Source: Legionella qingyii (lineage in GTDB: Bacteria; Pseudomonadota; Gammaproteobacteria; Legionellales; Legionellaceae). From it: DNA of 64,000 nt. The position numbers were made by a program, and so were the translations under genes. Each line of letters starts with the position of its first letter. Within the stretch, counting starts at the first letter, position 1. The notes beneath the pieces were generated by a model, which was given only the letters and a program-made list of their open reading frames with translations, made no database searches and was not told the origin of the DNA. Shown here piece by piece: positions 9,558-18,104 of this stretch. Where the stretch lies: the NCBI RefSeq assembly GCF_003184185.1, contig NZ_QHJG01000031.1, positions 50,208-114,207 on the forward strand, read 5' to 3'.

Positions 9558-11852
9558 ATGAGTAAACATTTGGTGATTGTAGAATCACCCGCTAAAGCGA
9601 AGACAATTCAAAAATATTTGGGTGGTGATTATGAGGTTGTGGCCTCTTATGGACATGTGCGTGATTTGCCAGCACGCAAGGGCTCCGTTAATCCCGAAAA
9701 TCATTTTGCCATGACGTATGTTCCTATTGAAAAGAACTCACGTCATATCGAAACGATTGCCAAAATGCTCAAAAAGTCAGATTCCTTATTGCTCGCAACG
9801 GACCCTGATCGAGAAGGCGAAGCCATTTCCTGGCATATTTATGAATTAATGAAAGAAAAAAATCTAACAAAAGATAAGCCCATTCACCGGATTTTTTTCA
9901 ATGAAATTACTAAATCAGCAATTCAGGATGCAATAAATAACCCACGTTCTATTTCGATGGATTTAGTCAATGCACAACAGGCGCGGCGCGCGTTGGATTA
10001 TTTGGTGGGATTTAATTTATCTCCCCTGTTATGGAAAAAAGTGCGAAGAGGACTTTCTGCAGGACGAGTGCAAAGTCCAGCATTGCGACTTATTGTGGAG
10101 CGAGAAGAGGAAATCGAACGTTTTATTCCTCAAGAATATTGGAAGATTTTAGCTGAATGTATTCATACAAAGGTGTCCTTTGAAGCGCGTTTGACGCATT
10201 ACAAAAATGAAAAATTACAGCAATTTACGGTAACCAAGGAAGAGCAGGCCCAACAAATCAAAGAGGATTTGGTTCGAGAAGCCCTCGGCTATTTACTCGT
10301 TACTCAAATCGAGAAAAAACAACGCAAGCGTAAACCATCACCTCCGTTTATTACATCGACTTTGCAACAAGAGGCTGCACGAAAATTAGGTTTTACCGCG
10401 CGAAAGTCGATGATGGTTGCACAACAATTATATGAAGGAATAGATATTGGAACGGGGACTGTCGGTCTTATCTCTTATATGCGTACCGATTCGGTGAATT
10501 TATCGGCGGAAGCAATAGAGGAAACACGGCAGTTTATTACGGAACGTTATGGTGCCGATAATTGTCCTGCAAGTCCAAGAGTTTACAAAACCAAATCCAA
10601 AAATGCTCAAGAAGCACATGAGGCGATTCGCCCCACATCGATTAAACGTACACCGGAAATGGTGCAATCGGCATTAACTGCTGATCAATACAAACTGTAC
10701 AGTTTAATCTGGAAACGTACCGTAGCCTGCCAAATGGCTGATGCGATATTGGATACGGTTGCTGTAGATTTAAGCTGCGGTGAAGGCAATATGTTCCGCG
10801 CGAATGGTTCTACAATTACCTTCCCAGGATTCCTCTCGGTGTATGAAGAAGGTCGTGATGATACCAAAGATGATGAAAATGAAGGTTCATTATTACCTGC
10901 ATTGAATGTCGGTGAAAAAGTCAAAGTACAGGACATATTAGCCAATCAACACTTCACAGAGCCGCCACCAAGATACTCGGAAGCAACTTTGGTTAAGGCA
11001 CTGGAAGAATATGATATTGGACGACCGTCAACTTATGCATCCATTATTCACACATTGCAACAACGCGAATATGTTATTGTTGATAAGAAAAGATTCTTTC
11101 CAACGGATGTTGGTCGGATAGTAAACCGCTTTTTGACGGGTTATTTTACGCGGTACGTAGATTATAAATTTACTGCAGAACTTGAAGATACGCTTGATGC
11201 TATTGCGCGGGGTGAAAAAGAATGGATTCCGGTCTTAGAAGAATTTTGGCAGCCATTTGTGCAACAAATTACAACTACGGATCAACAAGTACAGCGTAAA
11301 GATGTAACCTCTGAAGTTTTAGATGAACAGTGTCCGAAATGTGGAAAACCGTTGTCAATAAGACTAGGTAAACGTGGGCGTTTCATTGGTTGTACTGGCT
11401 ATCCAGAGTGTGATTACACCCAAGATATAGCAGGTCAGGATAATGAAAAAAATGAACCTGAAGTTGTCGAAGGAAGAGTATGTCCAGTATGTTCCAGTTC
11501 ATTACATATAAAAACGGGACGTTATGGCCGTTTTATTGGCTGCAGTAATTATCCTCAATGTAAGCACATGGAACCTATAGAAAAACCAGCTGATACAGGC
11601 GTGGAATGTCCCAAGTGCCACGAAGCAAAAATCCTACAGCGCAAATCAAGAAAAGGGAAAATTTTCTATTCCTGTGGTAATTATCCTAAATGCGATTATG
11701 CGTTGTGGAATGAACCGATTAACCATCCATGCCCAAACTGCAGTTGGCCAATTTTGACTGTGAAAGAAAGCAAAAAATTCGGTCGACAAATCCTATGCCC
11801 ACAGGATGGATGTGGTTATTCTACCAAGGAAGAACTAGAGGCAATGAAATAA
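9558..11852 (+). CDS. topA: DNA topoisomerase I
   Basis: Type IA topoisomerase that relaxes negative supercoils, 764 residues. The Toprim domain is at the N-terminus with Glu9 in IVESPAKAK and TDPDREGEA at 81-89. The active-site Tyr307 lies in SYMRTDSV. The C-terminus has a set of CxxC...CxGC zinc ribbons from about 590 (CPKCGK, CTGYPEC, CPVCSS, CSNYPQC, CPKCHE, CGNYPKC, CPNCS). All the catalytic motifs are present. Confidence 0.97.
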   Translation: MSKHLVIVESPAKAKTIQKYLGGDYEVVASYGHVRDLPARKGSVNPENHFAMTYVPIEKNSRHIETIAKMLKKSDSLLLATDPDREGEAISWHIYELMKEKNLTKDKPIHRIFFNEITKSAIQDAINNPRSISMDLVNAQQARRALDYLVGFNLSPLLWKKVRRGLSAGRVQSPALRLIVEREEEIERFIPQEYWKILAECIHTKVSFEARLTHYKNEKLQQFTVTKEEQAQQIKEDLVREALGYLLVTQIEKKQRKRKPSPPFITSTLQQEAARKLGFTARKSMMVAQQLYEGIDIGTGTVGLISYMRTDSVNLSAEAIEETRQFITERYGADNCPASPRVYKTKSKNAQEAHEAIRPTSIKRTPEMVQSALTADQYKLYSLIWKRTVACQMADAILDTVAVDLSCGEGNMFRANGSTITFPGFLSVYEEGRDDTKDDENEGSLLPALNVGEKVKVQDILANQHFTEPPPRYSEATLVKALEEYDIGRPSTYASIIHTLQQREYVIVDKKRFFPTDVGRIVNRFLTGYFTRYVDYKFTAELEDTLDAIARGEKEWIPVLEEFWQPFVQQITTTDQQVQRKDVTSEVLDEQCPKCGKPLSIRLGKRGRFIGCTGYPECDYTQDIAGQDNEKNEPEVVEGRVCPVCSSSLHIKTGRYGRFIGCSNYPQCKHMEPIEKPADTGVECPKCHEAKILQRKSRKGKIFYSCGNYPKCDYALWNEPINHPCPNCSWPILTVKESKKFGRQILCPQDGCGYSTKEELEAMK

Positions 11853-11863
11853 GATACATTAAG

Positions 11864-11891
11864 CCTGGGTACAGTGTTTGCTGCACCCAGG
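11864..11891. terminator. hairpin between topA and convergent lipoprotein gene
   Basis: CCTGGGT (11864-11870) and ACCCAGG (11885-11891) form a 7-bp stem between two converging genes. There is no downstream T-run on either strand, so it may be a repeat-type palindrome rather than a strict intrinsic terminator. Confidence 0.45.
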
Positions 11892-11905
11892 TATCAATGT
11901 TTTGA

Positions 11906-12178
11906 TCAATAAAAATCAATAGTTGTCGTAGTCACATCTAAAGGACCTACAGGATAAGAATAAACCGATACGGGTTCAACAACTGGTGCAACAGCGGGTG
12001 TAACAACACGCGTAACAGCGACAGGTCTGTATGAAACTACAGGTCTATATCTAATCACGGGTTTGTAGGTAACTGCTGATGTATATGCGATTGCCGGAGT
12101 ATATACCGGTGTATATGCGGTGGTACAGCAACATCCTGCCATCAAAACAATACTTCCTAACAAAATTATCCATTTCAT
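11906..12178 (-). CDS. small repetitive lipoprotein
   Basis: This 90-residue predicted lipoprotein has signal MKWIILLGSIVLMAGC with lipidated Cys16. A low-complexity region of degenerate YxPV/YxPA units follows (YTPVYTPAIAYTSAV, then YKPVIRYRPVVSYRPV). Such tyrosine/proline/valine repeats suggest an extended periplasmic or surface tether. No family is recognised. Confidence 0.72.
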   Translation of the reverse strand: MKWIILLGSIVLMAGCCCTTAYTPVYTPAIAYTSAVTYKPVIRYRPVVSYRPVAVTRVVTPAVAPVVEPVSVYSYPVGPLDVTTTTIDFY

Positions 12179-12421
12179 TATGTAGCCCCCTTTAATGGAT
12201 GCCTACAAAAAGTGTAGATTATTTAGTCATAAATCACAAGAATTGAGCTATCTGGTTTTTTGGGGCGTTATTAAGATGCTGGATCTTTCTACAAAAGGGA
12301 GAGGGCCTGGTGGGAGGGAACTTATACCCATTGAATACAAACTCATTCTTCCTGTTCATTTTGAATCAGTATATACTCATCATCATCTTCTTCTTAGAAA
12401 TAACTCAAACAGGATGTAGTG

Positions 12422-14659
12422 ATGTTAGACAGGACCATTGTAGTTGATGAGCAATTTTTAAAGCGAGTACAACAAGCAGATTTTCCAAAACCTAATAGTA
12501 CAATGAGTCCGGAAACGGCGGAATTGGATAAGAAAACTGCTATAGAGCTCTTTGATTCGCAAATCAAGTCACGTCTTCTTGATTTGATTGCCAGGCAGCT
12601 TAAGGAAAAGGGTTTATCATTTTATACTATAGGCAGCAGTGGACACGAAGGTAATGCAGTTTGGGGACAAGTATTTCGTCCCGATGACATGGCCTTTTTG
12701 CATTATCGGAGCGGGGCTTTTTATTTACAGCGTGCCAAGAAATTACAAGCTACTGACGGAGTGAGGGACATTTTACTTTCTTTAGTTGCCGCAGCAACTG
12801 ATCCCATTTCAGGAGGACGCCATAAAGTTTTTGGAAGCGTTCCGCTAAATATCCCGCCACAAACCTCGACTATTGCATCACATTTACCTAAGGCTTTGGG
12901 CGCTGCATTATCGATTACGCGAGCCAAAGAATTAAATATTCACAGCAATCTAAATCCAGACTCCATCATTATCTGTTCCTTTGGTGATGCATCAACAAAT
13001 CATGCTTCAGCGCAAGCTACCTTGAATGCATGTTCATGGATTGCCCAACAAAATTATCCTGTACCGATCGTGTTTATTTGTGAAGATAATGGAATAGGAA
13101 TTTCAGTACCCACACCATCACAGTGGATTGAGCGTTCTGTCAGTGCTCGACCAGGTTTGCATTATATTGCATGTGATGGCTTGAATATTGCTGATGCTTA
13201 TGCGAGTGCACAAGAAGCAGAATACTTGGCGCGTGTAAAAAAACAGCCTGTTTTTTTACACATGCGGTGTGTGCGTTTATTAGGTCATGCCGGTTCTGAT
13301 ATTGAATCACAATATTGTACACAAGCTGAAATTGAAGCCAGGGAAGCTCAAGATCCTTTATTGCATACTGCTGGTCTTTTATATCGTGAAGGCTGGATGA
13401 GTATTCAAGACATACTGAGTCTTTATCGAGATAATAAAGATTTAATTGAAGCCAAAGCAGTGGATGTGATAAGACAGCCTAAGCTCTCCAGTGCTGAAGC
13501 TATAATGTCTTCATTGATTCCCAGTGTACCGAAGAAACAACCATTCCCTTTGCCAAGTGAAGAGAAGCGTGCAGAAGTATTTGCCAATGCATTTTCACAA
13601 TTAACTCAAAAGCGAAATTTATGTCAGCAGATTAATTTTGCATTGACTGATTTAATGCTGCAATATCCTAATATGTTGGTATTTGGAGAAGACGTAGGCA
13701 AGAAGGGTGGGGTGTATCGAGTGACGGCTGATTTACAGGCGCGTTTTGGACAACGCCGAGTATTTGATACGATTTTAGATGAAACCACAATTTTAGGAAC
13801 TGCAATTGGCATGGCGCACAACGGATTTATTCCCGTGCCAGAAATTCAGTTTTTGGCTTATTTGCATAATGCAGAAGACCAACTTCGTGGTGAGGCCTCC
13901 ACTTTATCCTTCTTTTCCAGTGGCCAATATCAAAATCCTATGGTTTTGCGGATTGCTTCATTAGCTTATCAGAAAGGATTTGGTGGTCATTTCCATAATG
14001 ATAATTCTATTGCTGTATTACGTGATTTGCCTGGAGTGATTGTCGCATGTCCTTCAAATGGTCCAGATGCAGCAAAAATGTTGCGTACATGTATGCGTCT
14101 GGCTTATGAAGAGGGACGGGTAGTTGTCTTTTTAGAGCCGATTGCTTTATATATGACCAAAGATTTACATGAGCCTGGTGATAATGGATGGCTATTTAAT
14201 TATCCAGAACCAGATGCTCTGATTCCGCCGGGAGAGGTAGGTGTTTTTGGAGAAGGACCAACCGTTATCTTAACCTATGCCAATGGTTATTATTTATCAC
14301 GGCAAGCGGCTAAGGTATTGCAAGAAGAACACAATATTCCTGTGAAAATAGTGGATTTACGTTGGCTTAGTCCCTTACCGGCCGAAGCAATTTTGAAAGA
14401 AATAGCCAAAGCAAAACAGGTATTAATTGTCGATGAAGGCAGACAAAGTGGTTCAGTAAGCGAAGGCTTGATGACCTTGCTATTAGAAGAAGCCTCATCC
14501 AGGTTGAAAATCAAACGCATTACCGGTAAAGATTGCTTTATTCCTTTGGGTAATGCTTGGCAGTATTTGTTACCCAGTAAAGAAAGTATTATTGAAGCGG
14601 TTATTGCGTTACAGTCTGATAAAAGGGAGAAGGAAAGTGGACGACTTGTTGTTTCTTGA
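12422..14659 (+). CDS. 2-oxoisovalerate dehydrogenase E1, fused alpha and beta subunits
   Basis: Thiamine-diphosphate-dependent decarboxylating component of a branched-chain 2-oxoacid dehydrogenase complex, 745 residues. The alpha part (about 1-340) has the GDASTNHA cofactor loop. The beta part (from about 400) has FGEDVGKKGGVYRV and a transketolase C-terminal domain. In most bacteria these are two genes. The chosen ATG has AGGATG upstream; a GTG three bases earlier is also possible. It is translationally coupled to the next gene by a 23-base overlap. No E2 or E3 gene is in the window. Confidence 0.92.
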   Translation: MLDRTIVVDEQFLKRVQQADFPKPNSTMSPETAELDKKTAIELFDSQIKSRLLDLIARQLKEKGLSFYTIGSSGHEGNAVWGQVFRPDDMAFLHYRSGAFYLQRAKKLQATDGVRDILLSLVAAATDPISGGRHKVFGSVPLNIPPQTSTIASHLPKALGAALSITRAKELNIHSNLNPDSIIICSFGDASTNHASAQATLNACSWIAQQNYPVPIVFICEDNGIGISVPTPSQWIERSVSARPGLHYIACDGLNIADAYASAQEAEYLARVKKQPVFLHMRCVRLLGHAGSDIESQYCTQAEIEAREAQDPLLHTAGLLYREGWMSIQDILSLYRDNKDLIEAKAVDVIRQPKLSSAEAIMSSLIPSVPKKQPFPLPSEEKRAEVFANAFSQLTQKRNLCQQINFALTDLMLQYPNMLVFGEDVGKKGGVYRVTADLQARFGQRRVFDTILDETTILGTAIGMAHNGFIPVPEIQFLAYLHNAEDQLRGEASTLSFFSSGQYQNPMVLRIASLAYQKGFGGHFHNDNSIAVLRDLPGVIVACPSNGPDAAKMLRTCMRLAYEEGRVVVFLEPIALYMTKDLHEPGDNGWLFNYPEPDALIPPGEVGVFGEGPTVILTYANGYYLSRQAAKVLQEEHNIPVKIVDLRWLSPLPAEAILKEIAKAKQVLIVDEGRQSGSVSEGLMTLLLEEASSRLKIKRITGKDCFIPLGNAWQYLLPSKESIIEAVIALQSDKREKESGRLVVS

Positions 14660-15794
14660 TGAACAGTTGAATGGCGATGAACGCATGATACGTGATAGTG
14701 TCGCGCGTTTTGTCTCCAATGATGTAATGCCTTTGATGGCTGAGTCTTTTGAAAATGCTCAATTTCCACGAGAGCTTATTAGAAAATCTGCAGAACTGGG
14801 ATTGTTGGGTTTGACCTTACCCGCGGAGTACGGTGGTGCCGAAGCATCTTATGTCTCTTACGGATTGGTTTGCCAGGAGTTAGAACGCGGCGATAGTGGA
14901 TTACGTAGCTTTGTTTCGGTACAAAGTTCCTTATGCATGTTTCCTATTTTTCGTTTTGGTTCTGAAGAACAACGGGTGCGTTTTTTGCCAGGAATGGCTG
15001 CAGGTGAGATCATTGGCTGCTTTGGTTTGACTGAGCCTGATTTTGGTTCCGATCCGGCCGGTATGAGAACGACTGCAAAGAAAGTTAAAGGTGGATGGAC
15101 TCTAAATGGTGCAAAAATGTGGATCACCAATGCACCAATTGCGGATATTGCTATTGTTTGGGCAAAAACAGATGAGGGTGTTCGTGGTTTTATTGTAGAT
15201 ACTAAATCAGAAGGATTAAAATGCCCTGAAATCAAGTTAAAGATGTCATTACGCGCATCGATTACCGGTGAATTGGTTTTTGATAACGTTTTTGTCCCCG
15301 ATGAAAATTATCTTCCTGGCAGTGAGAAAGGTTTAGGCGCTCCTTTAAGTTGCTTAAGCCAGGCGCGATATGGTATTGCTTGGGGCGCCATGGGCGCTGC
15401 AATGGCCTGTTTTGATATTACTCGCGACTATCTGTTAGAGCGTAAACAATTTAACCAGCCTTTGGCATCGTTTCAGCTTATTCAAAAAGATCTGGCAGAT
15501 ATGTATACTGAAATTATTAAGGCACAATGTCTTAATTTACAGATAGGCCGAATAAAAGATAATCATCGTGAAAGTCCCGTGATGATTTCCCTGGCTAAAG
15601 GTAATGCATGTCGTGAAGCATTAAACATTGCGCGAAAATGCAGGAATTTATTGGGAGCAAATGGAATCAGCCTTGAATATCATGTGATTCGTCACATGCT
15701 TAACTTAGAATCAGTCTTTACGTACGAGGGTACGGATAACGTTCATACTCTGGTACTAGGAAAACATATTACTGGAATTAATGCTTTTGCTTAA
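14637..15794 (+). CDS. gcdH: acyl-CoA dehydrogenase, probably glutaryl-CoA dehydrogenase
   Basis: FAD enzyme of 385 residues with the acyl-CoA dehydrogenase fold. FGLTEPDFGSDPAGM is the middle-domain signature, and TYEGTDNVHTLVLGKHITG near the C-terminus carries the catalytic Glu in the position typical of glutaryl-CoA dehydrogenases. The best start is the GTG at 14637 after AGGGAGAAGG, inside the E1 gene. The pairing suggests a shared role in amino-acid (Lys/Trp or branched-chain) oxidation. The exact substrate is inferred. Confidence 0.88.
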   Translation: MDDLLFLDEQLNGDERMIRDSVARFVSNDVMPLMAESFENAQFPRELIRKSAELGLLGLTLPAEYGGAEASYVSYGLVCQELERGDSGLRSFVSVQSSLCMFPIFRFGSEEQRVRFLPGMAAGEIIGCFGLTEPDFGSDPAGMRTTAKKVKGGWTLNGAKMWITNAPIADIAIVWAKTDEGVRGFIVDTKSEGLKCPEIKLKMSLRASITGELVFDNVFVPDENYLPGSEKGLGAPLSCLSQARYGIAWGAMGAAMACFDITRDYLLERKQFNQPLASFQLIQKDLADMYTEIIKAQCLNLQIGRIKDNHRESPVMISLAKGNACREALNIARKCRNLLGANGISLEYHVIRHMLNLESVFTYEGTDNVHTLVLGKHITGINAFA

Positions 15795-15837
15795 ACCAGG
15801 CACGAAAAGGTTAAGCACCAAGATCAATGACTTTAAT

Positions 15838-15873
15838 GGCAACCCGGAAACTCAGCCCGGGTTGCCATTTGTT
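15838..15873 (+). terminator. strong hairpin after the E1-gcdH operon
   Basis: GGCAACCCGG (15838-15847) pairs perfectly with CCGGGTTGCC (15857-15866), followed by ATTTGTTT. The stem is GC-rich and lies 43 bases after the gcdH stop. Confidence 0.75.
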
Positions 15874-16002
15874 TCGCCCAGCACAAGTCATTGGCATCGG
15901 TAGAGTTTAACAGGGGTTCCTTCTTCAAAGTGGAACTTATTCTTCATGCAATGGGATTGTGTGAAGTAAAGCAGGTTTATTGGGCAACTTACAGGAGTAT
16001 CT

Positions 16003-16359
16003 ATGTTTAAAATGATTTTAAAAAGAGCGTTAGTATTAAGTTTACCTGTATTAAGTATGAATGTGCAGTCCGGGCCAAGCAAGGAGTTTTTAGCCAATCA
16101 GTGCTATGAGCTTTCACGAGTGGTGTTATCCTTGGCAGATAATCAGGAAAAAAAGATTTGCATTAATAAGCTTTATATGGCCTCCGTACAAATGAGCACC
16201 GCATCTTTTTTAATTATGGAAGACACTTCTGATGTAGCAAAAGAGATATTGAATAATGCAGTAGCAGCTCTGCAATATGCAGAATTACTAAGCTGCAAAC
16301 AATACATTCAAATTGCACACTCTAAATTTGAGGCTCAGAAGATTAAAACATTATTGTAA
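16003..16359 (+). CDS. small exported hypothetical protein
   Basis: A 118-residue protein with a probable signal peptide (MFKMILKRALVLSLPVLSMNVQS). The mature part is helical with four cysteines. No family is recognised. It is preceded by a good ribosome site (ACAGGAGTATCT) and followed by a 10-bp hairpin, ACTCTTCAAG (16368-16377) with CTTGAAGAGT (16391-16400). That hairpin may attenuate or separate it from the next gene. Confidence 0.7.
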   Translation: MFKMILKRALVLSLPVLSMNVQSGPSKEFLANQCYELSRVVLSLADNQEKKICINKLYMASVQMSTASFLIMEDTSDVAKEILNNAVAALQYAELLSCKQYIQIAHSKFEAQKIKTLL

Positions 16360-16416
16360 TAATTGATACTCTTCAAGTGCTTACAGAAGCCTTGAAGAGT
16401 TGTTAGGAGCTTTTAA

Positions 16417-16914
16417 GTGTATTCATATTTAAAAATTATTTTCTTAGTTCTCATTGTTTTTGTTGTTGGCGTTATGGCAGGAGTTCATTTTCATCCGTCA
16501 ATTCATGAATACATGGAAAAAATTTGGAATAAATTCACGCAAGAGAAAGTAGCTGAGGAAGTTCATTTTTGTCCTCCACCTAATATTGTGCAAAAACATC
16601 AATATGATCCCGAAGCATTTCAAGTAGAAAAATTATACTGGCAGATGGAGTATCAGGGCTGGAAAGCCCCTGAGAATATAGGTTTTATGCAAGCACTTAT
16701 TAATTCAAATAATAATTTAGTGTGTTATTACCAATGGCCAAGTCCAAAAGATAAAGGTACTTATTTATGGATGACCATACACTTATCTCCCTCGGTACAT
16801 CAAAGTGTGAAGCCTTACGGTCCATACTGGTCAATTCAAAAGAAAGAAAAGCAAGCACGGTGTAATTCAGGAATAAATGCCTGTGGCATTATCCTTTTAG
16901 AAAGCACTCAATGA
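16417..16914 (+). CDS. hypothetical protein with N-terminal membrane anchor
   Basis: The 165 residues begin at a GTG with TTAGGAGC upstream. One hydrophobic segment (about 5-25, IIFLVLIVFVVGVMAGVHF) precedes a periplasmic part with a Trp-rich centre (EKLYWQMEYQGWKAP) and three cysteines. I do not recognise the family. It is the last chromosomal protein gene before the tRNA; nothing else is seen at 16915-17087. Confidence 0.68.
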   Translation: MYSYLKIIFLVLIVFVVGVMAGVHFHPSIHEYMEKIWNKFTQEKVAEEVHFCPPPNIVQKHQYDPEAFQVEKLYWQMEYQGWKAPENIGFMQALINSNNNLVCYYQWPSPKDKGTYLWMTIHLSPSVHQSVKPYGPYWSIQKKEKQARCNSGINACGIILLESTQ

Positions 16915-17087
16915 ATCATTACCTCAAAAATAAATGCACTAGCAGTATCCTGGTGCAGCGCAGCTCAACCCGGGTTAAGAGGAGCAAAGATCTCGGATTC
17001 GACCGCGTTGCCCCAGGCAAAAAACAACTATCATCCAATAACCCCTTGTTATTTCTCCCAGACTTAGTTATCATTTGCCGACCAAGT

Positions 17088-17164
17088 CGGGGCGTAGCGC
17101 AGCCTGGTAGCGTACTAGCATGGGGTGCTAGTGGTCGAAGGTTCAAATCCTTCCGTCCCGACCA
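17088..17164 (+). tRNA. tRNA-Pro (anticodon GGG)
   Basis: The cloverleaf is complete: acceptor CGGGGCG pairing with CGTCCCG, the D arm, the anticodon stem ACTAGC/GCTAGT around loop ATGGGGT (anticodon GGG), the T arm GAAGGTTCAAATCCTTC, and an encoded CCA end. The 3' part from 17120 on is the left attachment core of the integrated element, so integration has kept the tRNA intact. Confidence 0.95.
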
Positions 17165-17165
17165 A
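17120..17165 (+). repeat. attL core repeat (3' end of tRNA-Pro)
   Basis: ATGGGGTGCTAG... through CGACCAA is identical over 46 bases to 63809-63854. It spans the anticodon loop to one base past the CCA end of the tRNA. Confidence 0.93.
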
Positions 17166-17233
17166 AAAATCCCCTTTAAAATCAATCAGTTACACATCCA
17201 ATTTTAAATCAATTTTTATATAAAAATATTTTT

Positions 17234-17256
17234 CTGGGTACTTTGCTGGGTACTTT
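17234..17256 (+). repeat. putative integrase arm-type sites, left end
   Basis: Two exact direct copies of CTGGGTACTTT begin at 17234 and 17246, a 12-bp period, 69 bp inside attL. The same words with the same period lie next to the integrase at the other end. The arm-site role is inferred. Confidence 0.6.
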
Positions 17257-17293
17257 TTAATTTACCATAATTGGGGTTGAGCCAATAGTTCGG

Positions 17294-17322
17294 ACAAAAA
17301 AAAGCAGGCTGAAAGCCTGCTT
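17294..17322 (-). terminator. intrinsic terminator of the alpA-side transcript
   Basis: AAGCAGGCT (17302-17310) pairs with AGCCTGCTT (17314-17322) around a 3-base loop. On the minus strand the stem is followed by a run of T (complement of the A-run up to 17295). It lies 20 bases past the AlpA-like gene stop. Confidence 0.85.
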
Positions 17323-17341
17323 GTCTAATATATTGGTAGTA

Positions 17342-17563
17342 TTATAATGCATCTTTTTCACCATTTAAAATAGTTTGTTCAATCCATTCATCTATTTCAT
17401 CGCTATGCCACGCAAGTGTTGTGCCATTAAGTTTGACCGGACGGGGAAATTTACCTGTAAGCCACCAGCGGCGTAGGGTGACTCTGTTTCTGCCGATCAT
17501 TTTTTCAAGGTCTGGTACGAATAATACTTTTTGTGAAATTAGCTGTTGTACTCCTTCGATCAT
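17342..17563 (-). CDS. AlpA-like DNA-binding regulator / excisionase
   Basis: This 73-residue AlpA (prophage regulator) type protein has a winged helix-turn-helix: FVPDLEKMIGRNRVTLRRWW, then GKFPRPVKLNG and SDEIDEWI. Such proteins activate or direct integrase-mediated excision of islands. The ATG at 17563 is preceded by AAAGGAGATCACC, a near-ideal ribosome site. The longer reading from 17662 lacks one and overlaps the upstream gene. It sits just inside attL and ends at an intrinsic terminator. Confidence 0.88.
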   Translation of the reverse strand: MIEGVQQLISQKVLFVPDLEKMIGRNRVTLRRWWLTGKFPRPVKLNGTTLAWHSDEIDEWIEQTILNGEKDAL

Positions 17564-17639
17564 GGTGATCTCCTTTGTATCCAATTTTGTTCGGTTTATG
17601 GTATCGGCTTGGTTGTCGGACTTACCGCTAGTAAATGTT

Positions 17640-17915
17640 TTAAACATAAGCTTGCTCTCCATAAAAGTGCCTTCGTAATCCAGTAAGAGAGCTATTTTCC
17701 TGATTCTTATTTATTTCAAGAACAATCTGATATAGCTTCATAAGCTCAATTTCAGATTTAAAATTGTTTGGAACTGAATCGTTGCAATAGATCATTCTAA
17801 GGTTATCAAGAGATGAGTTTGACAGCTGAGCGATGTGTTTGAGGGTGTAGTGTGTTGAGTCTAAGATATACTGAATCATTCCTTTGTAAATGTTCAGCTT
17901 TGAATGGTGTTCCAT
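17640..17915 (-). CDS. small hypothetical protein, HTH-like N-terminus
   Basis: This 91-residue protein is not recognised. The N-terminal half (GMIQYILDSTHYTLKHIAQLSNSSLDNLRMIY) has the spacing of a helix-turn-helix, so a DNA-binding role is possible. It has a good ribosome site (AAGGAGGTC) and is cotranscribed towards the AlpA-like gene, divergent from the XRE repressor. It is probably part of the excision control circuit. Confidence 0.7.
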   Translation of the reverse strand: MEHHSKLNIYKGMIQYILDSTHYTLKHIAQLSNSSLDNLRMIYCNDSVPNNFKSEIELMKLYQIVLEINKNQENSSLTGLRRHFYGEQAYV

Positions 17916-18042
17916 AGATTGACCTCCTCCTTACTGCAAAGTATGTATATAAATGCTGGTGATTGCGCTAATTGGGTAATAATTTCTACAAAGTCACTAA
18001 TAATCTACATGAAATTGGCGTAAATTATGGTAGTATCTATTT

Positions 18043-18092
18043 TTACATCAGTGTAATTAATTACGCCGGTGTAATTTATTACATGAATGTAA
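18043..18092. promoter_or_regulatory. three phased operator palindromes upstream of the XRE repressor
   Basis: The sites are TTACATCAGTGTAA (18043-18056), TTACGCCGGTGTAA (18061-18074) and TTACATGAATGTAA (18079-18092). All follow TTAC-N5-TGTAA and start exactly 18 bp apart. The last ends 12 bp before the repressor ATG. They lie in the divergent promoter region between the 91-residue gene and the repressor. Binding by that repressor is inferred. Confidence 0.75.
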
Positions 18093-18104
18093 CTAAGTCA
18101 AGGT

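Noticed and set aside
12195..12419. 74-codon frame between the lipoprotein and the E1 gene
   Set aside because: Odd composition, no ribosome site and it ends at the E1 start; more likely 5' leader or promoter region.
16911..17207. 98-codon plus-strand frame and an 88-codon minus-strand frame across the tRNA-Pro
   Set aside because: Both read through a structured tRNA, have no ribosome site and no protein-like composition.
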